Shown here: piece after piece, positions 1 to 7,103 of the stretch
How the letters are laid out: every line of letters begins with the position of its first letter
Numbering within the stretch: the stretch's first letter is position 1
NCBI GenBank assembly: GCA_000405805.1
Contig: ASPJ01000040.1
Coordinates: 1-8,634 of the forward strand
Direction: 5' to 3'
DNA: 8,634 nucleotides
Source: Fidelibacterota bacterium SCGC AAA003-L08
GTDB lineage: Bacteria > Fidelibacterota > Marinisomatia > SCGC-AAA003-L08 > D37C17
The notes under the pieces: generated by a model
The model's input: only the letters and a program-made list of their open reading frames with translations
Told to the model about the DNA's origin: nothing
Databases searched by the model: none
Translations under genes and position numbers: made by a program

Positions 1-158
1 GTTTTTGATGTAAATAAAGTTAATAATGGCCTTATCCTTTTCCCTTTTCCAGAGAAAACATGATTTATTGGTTCAACTAAAAGTTTAGGGCCTGATTCAT
101 AAATACCCTTTAATTCATTTTCGATTTTACAAGTATATTGCTCTACTATATCTTTCAT
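1..158 (-). CDS. Trans-polyprenyl diphosphate synthase, N-terminal fragment
   Basis: The first 52 codons of a gene that runs off the left edge. Family knowledge: these enzymes condense isopentenyl diphosphate onto an allylic diphosphate, giving farnesyl, geranylgeranyl or longer chains for quinones and undecaprenyl carriers. What is seen: an N-terminal helix followed by GKGKRIRPLL at residues 37-46. This is the family's GKRxRPxL signature, which binds the diphosphate of isopentenyl diphosphate. The Asp-rich catalytic motifs lie beyond the window, so chain length cannot be told. The ATG at 156-158 overlaps the stop of the phosphomannomutase gene (ATGA), so the two are probably translationally coupled. 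The first 15 codons recur in inverted orientation at 8589-8634. Assignment to the family is good; the specific member (IspA, IspB or HepT-like) is not determinable. Confidence 0.8.
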   Translation of the reverse strand, partial: MKDIVEQYTCKIENELKGIYESGPKLLVEPINHVFSGKGKRIRPLLTLFTSK

Positions 159-361
159 AAATAACTGTTAATTTGATTCATTATGATTAATTCAATCTTT
201 TTTAAATTTTTAACATTATCAGCTTCATATCTACATACTAACACAGGCTGAGTATTAGATGCTCTTATTAATCCCCAACCATAATCAAATATAATTTTGA
301 CTCCATCAATACAATTACATTTATATCTTTGATTAAAATAATCTACTAATTTATTAGTAAT
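113..361 (+). repeat. Inverted repeat, left arm (249 bp, perfect)
   Basis: Base-by-base comparison shows that 113-361 is the exact reverse complement of 8386-8634, with no mismatch or gap. Identity stops at 361/362, where one side continues into the beta-barrel gene and the other continues into phosphomannomutase coding sequence. The partner arm is cut by the window's right edge, so the true repeat may be longer (positions 1-112 may be matched beyond 8634). It holds the end of the phosphomannomutase gene and the start of the polyprenyl synthase gene. No transposon-like ends, flanking duplications or recombinase genes are visible. See findings for the artefact interpretation. Confidence 0.97.
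155..361 (-). CDS. Phosphomannomutase/phosphoglucomutase, C-terminal fragment (left copy)
   Basis: The last 68 codons plus stop of an alpha-D-phosphohexomutase of the AlgC/ManB type, cut off at the left junction. What is seen: the domain IV signature DGVKIIFDYGWGLIRASNTQ followed by PVLVCRYEA. The loop R-A-S-N-T-x-P binds the sugar-phosphate phosphate in this family. The catalytic Ser, Mg-binding and sugar-binding domains (I-III) are missing. The reading frame stays open for a few codons past 361 but the sequence there belongs to the beta-barrel gene on the other strand. The same coding segment is repeated base for base on the plus strand at the right end, where it continues further upstream. 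The family product is mannose 1-phosphate or glucose 1-phosphate for surface polysaccharide. As it stands here it is a fragment, not a working gene. Confidence 0.85.
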   Translation of the reverse strand: MTNKLVDYFNQRYKCNCIDGVKIIFDYGWGLIRASNTQPVLVCRYEADNVKNLKKIELIIMNQINSYL

Positions 362-362
362 A

Positions 363-1487
363 GGTTTTATCTTCGCAGGTGTTTATGATTCATATGATAT
401 TCCAGAATATGAATATAAAACCTTAGAAATACGTGGTCATGATTTGTTTGGATTTGTATCACAGGGAGATAACACAGCTATGCAATTAGATTTAGATACT
501 GAGTATGACTACTTCTCACAAAAGCCTGGATCTATCTGTTCATATGGTGCTGAGTTTAACTTTGACATGCTTGACACTGGTGAAGAAGATGTTGATGCTA
601 CGACAAATTTTCATTTAGAACTGGATGGTTCAACAGAGAAATATCTTGCAGGTGGGAATAGAGGTATGTTTGCTTTTGGTGAATCTACATATGACTTCTA
701 CGGTGGAACCTGGGCTGAAGATGTAGATGATAATATGGATCTAGAAATTGGTATTGGTGCTGGATATGGTAGAGTAGTCTATGCAAAACCAGTTGCTCAA
801 GCATATGCAATAGCAGATGCTGTTGGTAATACATCTGATGAAACAGTTCTTGCAATTGCTACTGTTATTGGTGCAGCTGACACTTATGAAGGTAAATATA
901 AAGATGATGCTATGCAGACATATTACAATGATTTAGCTGTAGCTTCTGGGGATCCATCCGCTGCCATGACTATATATAAAGTCCTGAATAGTTCAGCATA
1001 TAATATCTCTGATAGAGCTACAGGATATAGCCTTAAAGTTGGACATGAGAATAATTATCTCCGAGAAGAAGGTAATGAAGATAAAGGTTATCTTACAGTA
1101 GAAGGAAAATATGCAAAGCCTATGGGACTTAATCAACAATTCATAGCTTCATTTGATTTAAAACAAGATTTAACTGAAGAGGGAGATGGAGTAATGACTG
1201 CTGGAGCCTGGTATTTCTTAGATCATTCTTATAACTGGTCCTCAAACGCAGGTCTAATTTATACTAGTAATATAGATGGTGCTGAAGATGGATTTAATAA
1301 TCTTGATGAAGATGATAGTACTTGTATTACTGAAACATGTATAACTTTCGCAGCAAGCACAACAAAAGCTATTTTAAATCAATGTTCAGTCACAGCTGGA
1401 TTAGGATATGAGATGTGGAGTGATGGTGATAATGATATTGATCCACGTTTAAGTCTAAATGTGAGATTTACTTACTGGGTATTTTAA
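363..1487 (+). CDS. Outer-membrane beta-barrel protein, 5' truncated
   Basis: The visible coding frame gives 374 residues. The only start-like codon near the front is TTG at 444, but the frame is open and protein-like upstream. It begins with GFIFAGVYDSYDIPEYEY, which looks like the end of a signal peptide and the start of the mature protein. I therefore treat it as lacking its true start, lost at the 361/362 junction. What is seen: alternating amphipathic strands (LDLDTEYDYFSQ, FNFDM, FHLELDG, YLTVEGKYAKPM, QFIASFDLKQDL, LSLNVRFTYWVF) and a terminal Phe, which is the usual barrel-assembly signal. Between about GIGAGYGRVVYAKPVAQAYA and NSSAY lies a helical, Ala-rich insertion of some 80 residues that is not barrel-like. 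A strong terminator follows. The substrate is unknown; porin or general outer-membrane protein is an inference from architecture. Confidence 0.75.
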   Translation, partial: GFIFAGVYDSYDIPEYEYKTLEIRGHDLFGFVSQGDNTAMQLDLDTEYDYFSQKPGSICSYGAEFNFDMLDTGEEDVDATTNFHLELDGSTEKYLAGGNRGMFAFGESTYDFYGGTWAEDVDDNMDLEIGIGAGYGRVVYAKPVAQAYAIADAVGNTSDETVLAIATVIGAADTYEGKYKDDAMQTYYNDLAVASGDPSAAMTIYKVLNSSAYNISDRATGYSLKVGHENNYLREEGNEDKGYLTVEGKYAKPMGLNQQFIASFDLKQDLTEEGDGVMTAGAWYFLDHSYNWSSNAGLIYTSNIDGAEDGFNNLDEDDSTCITETCITFAASTTKAILNQCSVTAGLGYEMWSDGDNDIDPRLSLNVRFTYWVF

Positions 1488-1506
1488 AAAAATATCTTAG
1501 AAAAAT

Positions 1507-1539
1507 AAAAAGAGGGATTATAATTTAATCCCTCTTTTT
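1507..1539. terminator. Bidirectional intrinsic terminator between convergent genes
   Basis: A perfect 14-bp stem (AAAAAGAGGGATTA paired with TAATCCCTCTTTTT) encloses a 5-base loop (TAATT). The GAGGG/CCCTC core is the only G+C-rich patch nearby. A T-run follows on the plus strand (1535-1541) and an A-rich tract precedes it, which becomes a U-run in minus-strand transcripts. It sits 19 bases after the barrel gene's stop and 24 bases after the lipoprotein gene's stop, so it can serve both convergent transcripts. Confidence 0.92.
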
Positions 1540-1563
1540 TTATATATAAAAGATTTATATAGT

Positions 1564-2316
1564 TTAATTGCCTGCACTGGTACTGTCAGCTTCTTCTCCT
1601 ACATATTCATAGATGTATGTTCTTGTTCCTGTAGTAACTATACCAGTACTCCAATTCCATGGTTCATTGAAATTAGAAGGAAGAATACCATATGACCCTG
1701 TAAATGTAACTGTTGTCCCTGAAGCAGATAATACTCCGCTATCAAATGCCTCAAATACTCCATTATAAGTACCTGTAGTTGGGTAATTAAATGTAAAAGT
1801 TGTATCATTAGTTACAAAAAAGGTTCCCTCTTCTGCATAAGAATCTCCATCAGAATCATAACCTGATTGAAGAAAATTAGCATTGTCACTATTTTCAATT
1901 GACCTGAAAATTAAAGTCTCAGACTGTAGTCCTGAGCAACATTCAGTTATTGTATTTTCAGCAAGTTCGCATATTCCATCCCCTATATATGTTGCTGAAA
2001 GATTATTTTCAGCTCCATAATTTGTACAAATAGTTTCTAAAGTTACATTGTACTCATCTGACGTATCATAGCATATTCCAACACCAGTTGCATCTTCCCA
2101 TGACCCATATACTGGATTAGAAAAACAATCCTCTAAGCTAAGATAATTAACTTGGAAATTTCTGTAAGTTTTATCCTTACGTATTTCTGATGTCTTACTC
2201 CATATACCTACAAAATCATCAGCAGATGAATATGTTTTCTCTGAATCATCTTCACTATCACTATCGCAACTAATAGAAAATATTAACAAAGAAGTTAAAA
2301 TAATTAATTTTTTCAT
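1564..2316 (-). CDS. Acidic-tailed lipoprotein, possibly lipocalin-like
   Basis: A 250-residue protein, start ATG with a clear ribosome binding site. Residues 1-17 (MKKLIILTSLLIFSISC) are a lipoprotein signal with the lipidated Cys at 17. The lipobox is loose (S-I-S before Cys). The following DSDSEDDSE stretch resembles the acidic export signal that sends Bacteroidota lipoproteins to the cell surface. Near residues 34-40, DDFVGIW resembles the opening of lipocalin-like proteins (GxW), and the rest is Thr/Ser/Tyr-rich predicted beta strand. Six further Cys (64, 82, 97, 115, 126, 127) could form disulphides. A DSDGDSYAEE run near 154-163 looks like a calcium-binding loop. It lies 94 bp downstream of the PorZ-like gene on the same strand. 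No function can be assigned; surface lipoprotein is well supported, the lipocalin fold is a guess. Confidence 0.8.
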   Translation of the reverse strand: MKKLIILTSLLIFSISCDSDSEDDSEKTYSSADDFVGIWSKTSEIRKDKTYRNFQVNYLSLEDCFSNPVYGSWEDATGVGICYDTSDEYNVTLETICTNYGAENNLSATYIGDGICELAENTITECCSGLQSETLIFRSIENSDNANFLQSGYDSDGDSYAEEGTFFVTNDTTFTFNYPTTGTYNGVFEAFDSGVLSASGTTVTFTGSYGILPSNFNEPWNWSTGIVTTGTRTYIYEYVGEEADSTSAGN

Positions 2317-2324
2317 TCTTAAGT

Positions 2325-2328
2325 CTCC
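2325..2328 (-). promoter_or_regulatory. Ribosome binding site of the lipoprotein gene
   Basis: On the minus strand GGAG lies 8 bases before the ATG at 2314-2316 (TTGGAGACTTAAGA then ATG). It fixes the start and, unlike most genes here, is a good Shine-Dalgarno match. The rest of the 94-bp gap (2317-2410) is very AT-rich. It may hold a separate promoter, but no convincing -35/-10 pair can be chosen, and no terminator separates the lipoprotein gene from the PorZ-like gene upstream. Confidence 0.6.
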
Positions 2329-2410
2329 AATTTAATAATTGATTATTATCTTGAAATATACAGAATAAAAAATAATCATTAAAATAGAAATAACAGTACT
2401 TTTATTTTGA

Positions 2411-4810
2411 TTATCTGATTACGGCTAGTTTTGAAATCCTCGATTGATAATCTGGGTGTGAGGAAGTAATTAAATACACCCCTGATGATATATGATTGCC
2501 ATCATCCATAATACCATTCCAATTATTAATCTTATTTTCATTATCACTTAATTGAAAGGTTTTCAGGACTATACCATTTAATGTTATAATGCGCACTTTG
2601 GATCCAGGGAATAGATTCCAGATTGATAATAAATCATTATTAGAAATTTTAAATGGATTAGGTGATAATAAAATTTCATTATCTGCTTGATTATCAGGTT
2701 CTTTGGTAAATGGCGATTGTAAAATAGATATTCCTTTTTCTGTTGCAAAGTATACTTTCCCATTATCCTTATTAAAGGCTATATCATAAACAATATCTGA
2801 TAGAATAGGACTGTTTTGAGTAGTAATTCCTTCAGAATCTGGCCAAGGAGATGTGTCTTGAGCAATTATTCTTACACCGCTATGCCTTGTTATAATCCAG
2901 AGATTATTTTGAGAGTCTACTTTCAACCTATCAAATTCATCAAAGTAAATATTCTGATAAAAAGTTTGAGGATATTCTATTAATTCTAAGCCTTTAACTA
3001 TATATCCTTTTACTCCACTATTTGTTAGTATCCATAAAATATCTTCATTTAAATATTTAGAAAATACTAATGACCATATATTAGTATTCCCTCCTTGTGG
3101 TAGAATATCTGAATTTTCCAGTTCTAACCATTCATCATCCAATGGATTATCAATAGTATTATTGTAATCAAGAATTTTAATACCACCACTAGATACAACC
3201 TCATCATTCTGATTAGAATAATTTCTAAAGGAGAACCATGCTCTATTATCAGGTCCAAAATCAAATGATGTTGGTAATAATGAATTATTTTCAACATTAA
3301 CATCTAAACCATATGGATCTTTTAGATGATACCAAGATTTATCATGAGTTTGAATAGCCACTATATTATTATGATGTTCTGAATATGGATTAAGAACCCA
3401 CAGATTTCCATTCTTATCCTTATTTAAATAATTAAGGACCATATAATTTGTATTTTCAGAATCAGTATTAACTATACCATCCATTCCATCAATTATATCA
3501 TCTCCAATACCATAGTTTGTAGACTGATAATTATCTAAATCAATTTCCACTAGAGGCGAATTATATGTATTTTCTAAATCTGGAGTTATCCCTGAATTAG
3601 TAAAATATATAGAATTCCAATCCGATTCTATGACTGATAGAGGCGACTGCAATCCGGATCTATAATTTCTTGAAAAACCATAGAATAATCGATCTTGATC
3701 AAAATTTGAAATATTAATATAATTATCTAGATAGTTATCGACTGGGTAGTATCTTTTTTTATTATATGGAACGAAATTTTTAATACTCAAATCAGATATT
3801 ATAACACCTCCATTTTCACAGATAGCAATCACATCCTCATCCTCTGTAACTGTTATTGCGGTAAACTTATTTTGTAAAATAGTTTCGGGAATATACAATT
3901 TATCTTCAACAAACGTATCACCAACTCTATCTAAAGTGTAAATGCCCATATTTGTTATTGAAAATACAATCAAATCATTAGTCCTGTAGATGTCTGAAAA
4001 ATCTGCTAATTCATATGGAGATTCAAAGATTTCAATAGTATCTAAATCTGAAACATTATATAAAGTTCTACTTGTAGCTATATTAAACTCTTCAGAGCCT
4101 AGAATTCCTTGGATATTAACAACAGATTCTTCCTTAAACATATCATTAAATATGCTGCCATTAATAAAAAACGATTTTTCTAAATCAATTTCATTATATA
4201 TAGACCAATCTACTTCACTATCTACAATTATACCTTTTATGACTCCTTTATTAGTAGTAATAAATAATTCATTCTGACTATTTATATCTATCTCATATAT
4301 TGAAGATATACCTTGTAAAGGGAGATTATTTATTACTGCCTGATAGTATAGATTCTGATTTTGATCAAATCTAAACTCAATAAAACGATCTAATTCAGAT
4401 CCTGATGCAATAGCATAAATGTTGCCATTAAATTCCATAATTTGATTAATTTCAGTTATTCCCTCTATACCATCTAAAAATACAGTATTGATGGAACTAT
4501 AATCATTATCCAATAATTGTATAGATGGGATGGGTCCATTGCTACCCAAGAATATGTTTTGATTTGAATTAATATAAATAGATTTTAAATCCAAAGGATA
4601 TATGTCATCATCAAAGTCTAATATATCTAATGTGCCAAGATCTCTATCAATAATTATAACCCCGCCATTAGTAGTTGAATAGATTATATTACCTTCAACA
4701 ACAATATCCGTTATATTTAAATTTGATGTTATACTTTCCCAATTAGCAGGGTGAAGAATAGAATATAATAATATTAGATATATAACTGATTTAAAAGAAT
4801 TAATAATCAA
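2411..4810 (-). CDS. PorZ-like two-propeller protein with type IX secretion C-terminal domain
   Basis: A 799-residue protein. Residues 1-23 (hydrophobic core YLILLYSILH) form a signal peptide ending before NWES. The body contains spaced propeller-blade motifs of the two-component-regulator propeller type: NGGV at 48-51, NKGV at 187-190, NMGI at 287-290, NGGV at 333-336, then NLWVL, NRAWFSF, NLWIITRHSGVRII and KGI at 692-694. From about 711 there is a FlgD/T9SS-like C-terminal Ig domain: LLSPNPF, KVRIITLNG, NNWNG, SGVYLI, ending KLAVIR. In Porphyromonas gingivalis, PorZ has this layout (propellers plus C-terminal domain) and helps attach secreted cargo to anionic LPS at the surface. That role here is inferred. 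The start codon is TTG, 2 bp after the ribH stop, with a weak ribosome binding site; an in-frame stop a few codons upstream leaves no better start. It is probably cotranscribed with the rib genes. Confidence 0.75.
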   Translation of the reverse strand: MIINSFKSVIYLILLYSILHPANWESITSNLNITDIVVEGNIIYSTTNGGVIIIDRDLGTLDILDFDDDIYPLDLKSIYINSNQNIFLGSNGPIPSIQLLDNDYSSINTVFLDGIEGITEINQIMEFNGNIYAIASGSELDRFIEFRFDQNQNLYYQAVINNLPLQGISSIYEIDINSQNELFITTNKGVIKGIIVDSEVDWSIYNEIDLEKSFFINGSIFNDMFKEESVVNIQGILGSEEFNIATSRTLYNVSDLDTIEIFESPYELADFSDIYRTNDLIVFSITNMGIYTLDRVGDTFVEDKLYIPETILQNKFTAITVTEDEDVIAICENGGVIISDLSIKNFVPYNKKRYYPVDNYLDNYINISNFDQDRLFYGFSRNYRSGLQSPLSVIESDWNSIYFTNSGITPDLENTYNSPLVEIDLDNYQSTNYGIGDDIIDGMDGIVNTDSENTNYMVLNYLNKDKNGNLWVLNPYSEHHNNIVAIQTHDKSWYHLKDPYGLDVNVENNSLLPTSFDFGPDNRAWFSFRNYSNQNDEVVSSGGIKILDYNNTIDNPLDDEWLELENSDILPQGGNTNIWSLVFSKYLNEDILWILTNSGVKGYIVKGLELIEYPQTFYQNIYFDEFDRLKVDSQNNLWIITRHSGVRIIAQDTSPWPDSEGITTQNSPILSDIVYDIAFNKDNGKVYFATEKGISILQSPFTKEPDNQADNEILLSPNPFKISNNDLLSIWNLFPGSKVRIITLNGIVLKTFQLSDNENKINNWNGIMDDGNHISSGVYLITSSHPDYQSRISKLAVIR

Positions 4811-4812
4811 GA

Positions 4813-5250
4813 TTACTTTGATTTAATGTGTTTATATGTGTTAATGGATAAAATTGTAGTATTAGCTATATCCATACCTTTTTCTTGAGCTCTCTTTAGA
4901 GCTTGTTTATATGTGTTTGTTGTTAAAACACCAAAAGTAATTGGAAACTCATTTTCTATTGTTAATTGAGATATAGAATCAGAACATGATGCTGAAATAA
5001 AATCAAAATGAGGAGTTTCTCCTTTGATAACTACACCTAACGTTATTATTGCATCAAGAGAGTGATGTTTTGACACAAGACTAACTACACCTGGAATTTC
5101 AAATACTCCAGAAACTTTATATATAGATATTGAATTTTTCTTAATTCCGCTGCGCAACAATTGATTTACGCAATCATCTACCAATAATTCACTTAACTCA
5201 GGGTAAAATTCACTTACTACAATAGCTATTTGACTATTATTTTTTTCCAT
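4813..5250 (-). CDS. ribH: 6,7-dimethyl-8-ribityllumazine synthase
   Basis: Joins 5-amino-6-ribitylamino-uracil with 3,4-dihydroxy-2-butanone 4-phosphate to make lumazine, the penultimate step of riboflavin synthesis. It normally assembles as pentamers or 60-mer shells. At 145 residues it is slightly short (usual about 154), lacking roughly ten N-terminal residues. Seen motifs: F15 at the ring-stacking position, VSGVFEIP at 46-53, GVVIKGETPHFDFI at 72-85 with the catalytic His81, FGVLTTN at 106-112 and the phosphate-binding Arg120 in QALKRA. Odd: the usual GNKG loop after this Arg is replaced by a shorter RAQEKGMDIA, so the conserved Lys (135 in Bacillus subtilis) is missing. The ATG overlaps the last 14 bases of ribBA with no clear Shine-Dalgarno, so translation is probably coupled. 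Identity is secure from order and motifs. Confidence 0.95.
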   Translation of the reverse strand: MEKNNSQIAIVVSEFYPELSELLVDDCVNQLLRSGIKKNSISIYKVSGVFEIPGVVSLVSKHHSLDAIITLGVVIKGETPHFDFISASCSDSISQLTIENEFPITFGVLTTNTYKQALKRAQEKGMDIANTTILSINTYKHIKSK

Positions 5251-6451
5251 CTAAAATAAAATGACCGAGTTTATCTCTTTTTGTTGACATATACTTTTGA
5301 TTAGCAGAATTAGGGGCAATTTCCAAAGGCATTCTATCTACTATTTCCAATCCATAACCTTCTATACCTATTATCTTACGCGGATTATTAGTTAAAATTA
5401 TCATTTTTTTAACACCACAGGCTAATAATATTTGAGCTCCAATGCCATATTCCCTTAAATCTGGAGCATATCCTAATTCTTTATTTGCTTCAACTGTATC
5501 AAGTCCATCTTCCTGTAATTTATAAGCTCTGATTTTGTCCTTTAAGCCAATTCCTCTTCCCTCTTGCCGAAGATATACCAGGATTCCTTTTTTCTCTTGT
5601 TCTATCATATTTAAAGCTGATTCTAATTGTTCTCCACAATCACATCTATAAGAACCAAAGATATCACCAGTCAAACATTGAGAATGCACTCTTACTAATA
5701 CATTATCATCTGGATTAATTTCTCCTTTTACTAATGCTATATGATGATCATTATGAACTGTATCTTCGAATAATCTCAAAGAAAAATCCCCAAATTTATT
5801 TGGCAAAGAAATATTAGAAATCTCTTCAACTAATTTTTCTCTCACTCTTCTATACTCAATTAAATCTGCAATCGTAATAAGAGTTAAATTATGCTCTGCA
5901 GATATTTCTTTCAATCTTTCTCCTCTTGCCATCTCACCATCTTCATCAACAACTTCAACTAAAAGTGCAGCTGGTTTCAGCCCTGCTAATCGGGCTAAAT
6001 CTAATGATGCTTCTGTATGTCCTGCACGTTGCAATACACCACCTCCTTTTGCTATTAATGGAAACATATGTCCTGGTCTACAGAGTGAATCTGGCTTTGA
6101 GTTTTTATTGATAATTACTTGGACTGTTTCCCATCTGTCTTTAGCAGAGATTCCAGTACTTACATTTTTAACTGCATCTACACTTACTGTGAAATTTGTA
6201 TTGTGTAATGAAGTATTATCTTGGACCATTAGACTTAAGTCTAATCTTTTAGAGCACTCCTGATCAATAGTAATACATACCAAGCCTCTCCCGAATTTCA
6301 TCATAAAATTAATATCATCTGGAGTTGCCTTATCTGCTGCTATTATAAAATCACCTTCATTCTCTCTATCTTCATCATCGACCACTATTAGCATTTTCCC
6401 CCCTTGGAATTCTAATATTGCCTTTTCAATGTCTTTAAATTTTTCTTTCAA
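5237..6451 (-). CDS. ribBA: Bifunctional 3,4-DHBP synthase / GTP cyclohydrolase II
   Basis: A 404-residue fusion that starts both branches of riboflavin synthesis. The N-terminal half (about 1-205) makes 3,4-dihydroxy-2-butanone 4-phosphate from ribulose 5-phosphate: DDEDRENEGD at 25-34 (acidic metal and substrate loop), RPGHMFPL at 125-132, RAGHTEAS at 142-149, Glu166 and DGEMAR at 171-176. The C-terminal half (about 206-400) opens GTP: Zn ligands Cys259, Cys270 and Cys272 in HSQCLTGDIFGSYRCDCG, LRQEGRGIGL at 294-303, DLREYGIGAQ at 341-350 and TNNPRK at 364-369. Both active sites look complete. The start is TTG, one base after the ribE stop. The next Met (20) follows a G-run but would delete the conserved first helix, so the TTG is preferred; an AGGA lies about 10 bases before it. 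It overlaps ribH by 14 bp. Confidence 0.96.
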   Translation of the reverse strand: MKEKFKDIEKAILEFQGGKMLIVVDDEDRENEGDFIIAADKATPDDINFMMKFGRGLVCITIDQECSKRLDLSLMVQDNTSLHNTNFTVSVDAVKNVSTGISAKDRWETVQVIINKNSKPDSLCRPGHMFPLIAKGGGVLQRAGHTEASLDLARLAGLKPAALLVEVVDEDGEMARGERLKEISAEHNLTLITIADLIEYRRVREKLVEEISNISLPNKFGDFSLRLFEDTVHNDHHIALVKGEINPDDNVLVRVHSQCLTGDIFGSYRCDCGEQLESALNMIEQEKKGILVYLRQEGRGIGLKDKIRAYKLQEDGLDTVEANKELGYAPDLREYGIGAQILLACGVKKMIILTNNPRKIIGIEGYGLEIVDRMPLEIAPNSANQKYMSTKRDKLGHFILDGKK

Positions 6452-6452
6452 A

Positions 6453-7103
6453 TTAACTTAATCCTAAATTGTTTAGAGTTTTAATTAACACAGAATTTAT
6501 GTCTTCATAATTGTCATTTTCAGATATAAATTGATAAATATACTTACCTATTATATCCGTCTCAATATTTACTGAATCTCCTATTTGTTTATTGCTGAGA
6601 TTGGTATGTTCTAATGTATGAGGAATTAATGCAATATCTACAATATTATCACTAATTTTTGCAATTGTTAATGAAATTCCATCAAATGCAATGGAGCCCT
6701 TAGGTATACAGTAAATTAATAAACCAGGATCAATTCCAACAGACATTTTTACTTCTTTCTTACTTTCTTTATAATCGACTATTACCCCAACTGCCTCTAC
6801 ATGCCCCTGAAGAATATGCCCATTAAATCGCGAAGATAAGCTTAATGCTCTTTCTAGGTTTACTCCAGAACCAATGGATAAATTGCCTAAATTAGATTTT
6901 TCTAAAGTTTCATTAATAATATCAAAATTGATTTTATTAGCAGCTATTTCAGTAACAGTTAAACACACTCCATTGACTGATATACTATGGCCAATTTCAA
7001 CATCATTAAACATATTTTTTAATGAAATAATAAATTCTTTACTATTATCTTTATCATTAATAGAAATAATCGTTCCGGTTTCTTCTATAATTCCTGTAAA
7101 CAT
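6453..7103 (-). CDS. ribE: Riboflavin synthase, alpha subunit
   Basis: Dismutates two 6,7-dimethyl-8-ribityllumazine molecules into riboflavin and the pyrimidine that RibH re-uses. At 216 residues it is normal for the trimeric alpha-type enzyme. Two tandem lumazine-binding barrels are visible. Barrel one has MFTGIIEETG at 1-10, SVNGVCLTV at 42-50 with the conserved Cys48, and VNLERAL at 81-87. Barrel two starts around NGHILQGHVE at 94-103 (the common form is GHVD), with KGSIAFDGISLTI at 135-147, PHTLEHTNL at 161-169 and NIETDIIGKY at 179-188. A C-terminal helix of about 28 residues for trimerisation follows. The ATG lies within the 3' end of ribD (19-bp overlap) and has its own good ribosome binding site. 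Also called ribC in Bacillus-style nomenclature. Confidence 0.96.
   Translation of the reverse strand: MFTGIIEETGTIISINDKDNSKEFIISLKNMFNDVEIGHSISVNGVCLTVTEIAANKINFDIINETLEKSNLGNLSIGSGVNLERALSLSSRFNGHILQGHVEAVGVIVDYKESKKEVKMSVGIDPGLLIYCIPKGSIAFDGISLTIAKISDNIVDIALIPHTLEHTNLSNKQIGDSVNIETDIIGKYIYQFISENDNYEDINSVLIKTLNNLGLS

Noticed and set aside
2341..2377. Possible operator or hairpin (GATTATT ... AATAATC) before the lipoprotein gene
   Set aside because: Only 7 bp of A/T-rich pairing with a loop of more than 20 bases, which is expected by chance in such AT-rich DNA.
3990..4277. Plus-strand open frame of 95 codons
   Set aside because: Lies wholly antisense to the PorZ-like gene, has no recognisable motif or ribosome binding site, and its composition mirrors the opposite strand.
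5926..6111. Plus-strand open frame of 61 codons
   Set aside because: Antisense to the conserved RibB half of ribBA; the His/Leu-rich product is the mirror of conserved motifs there.
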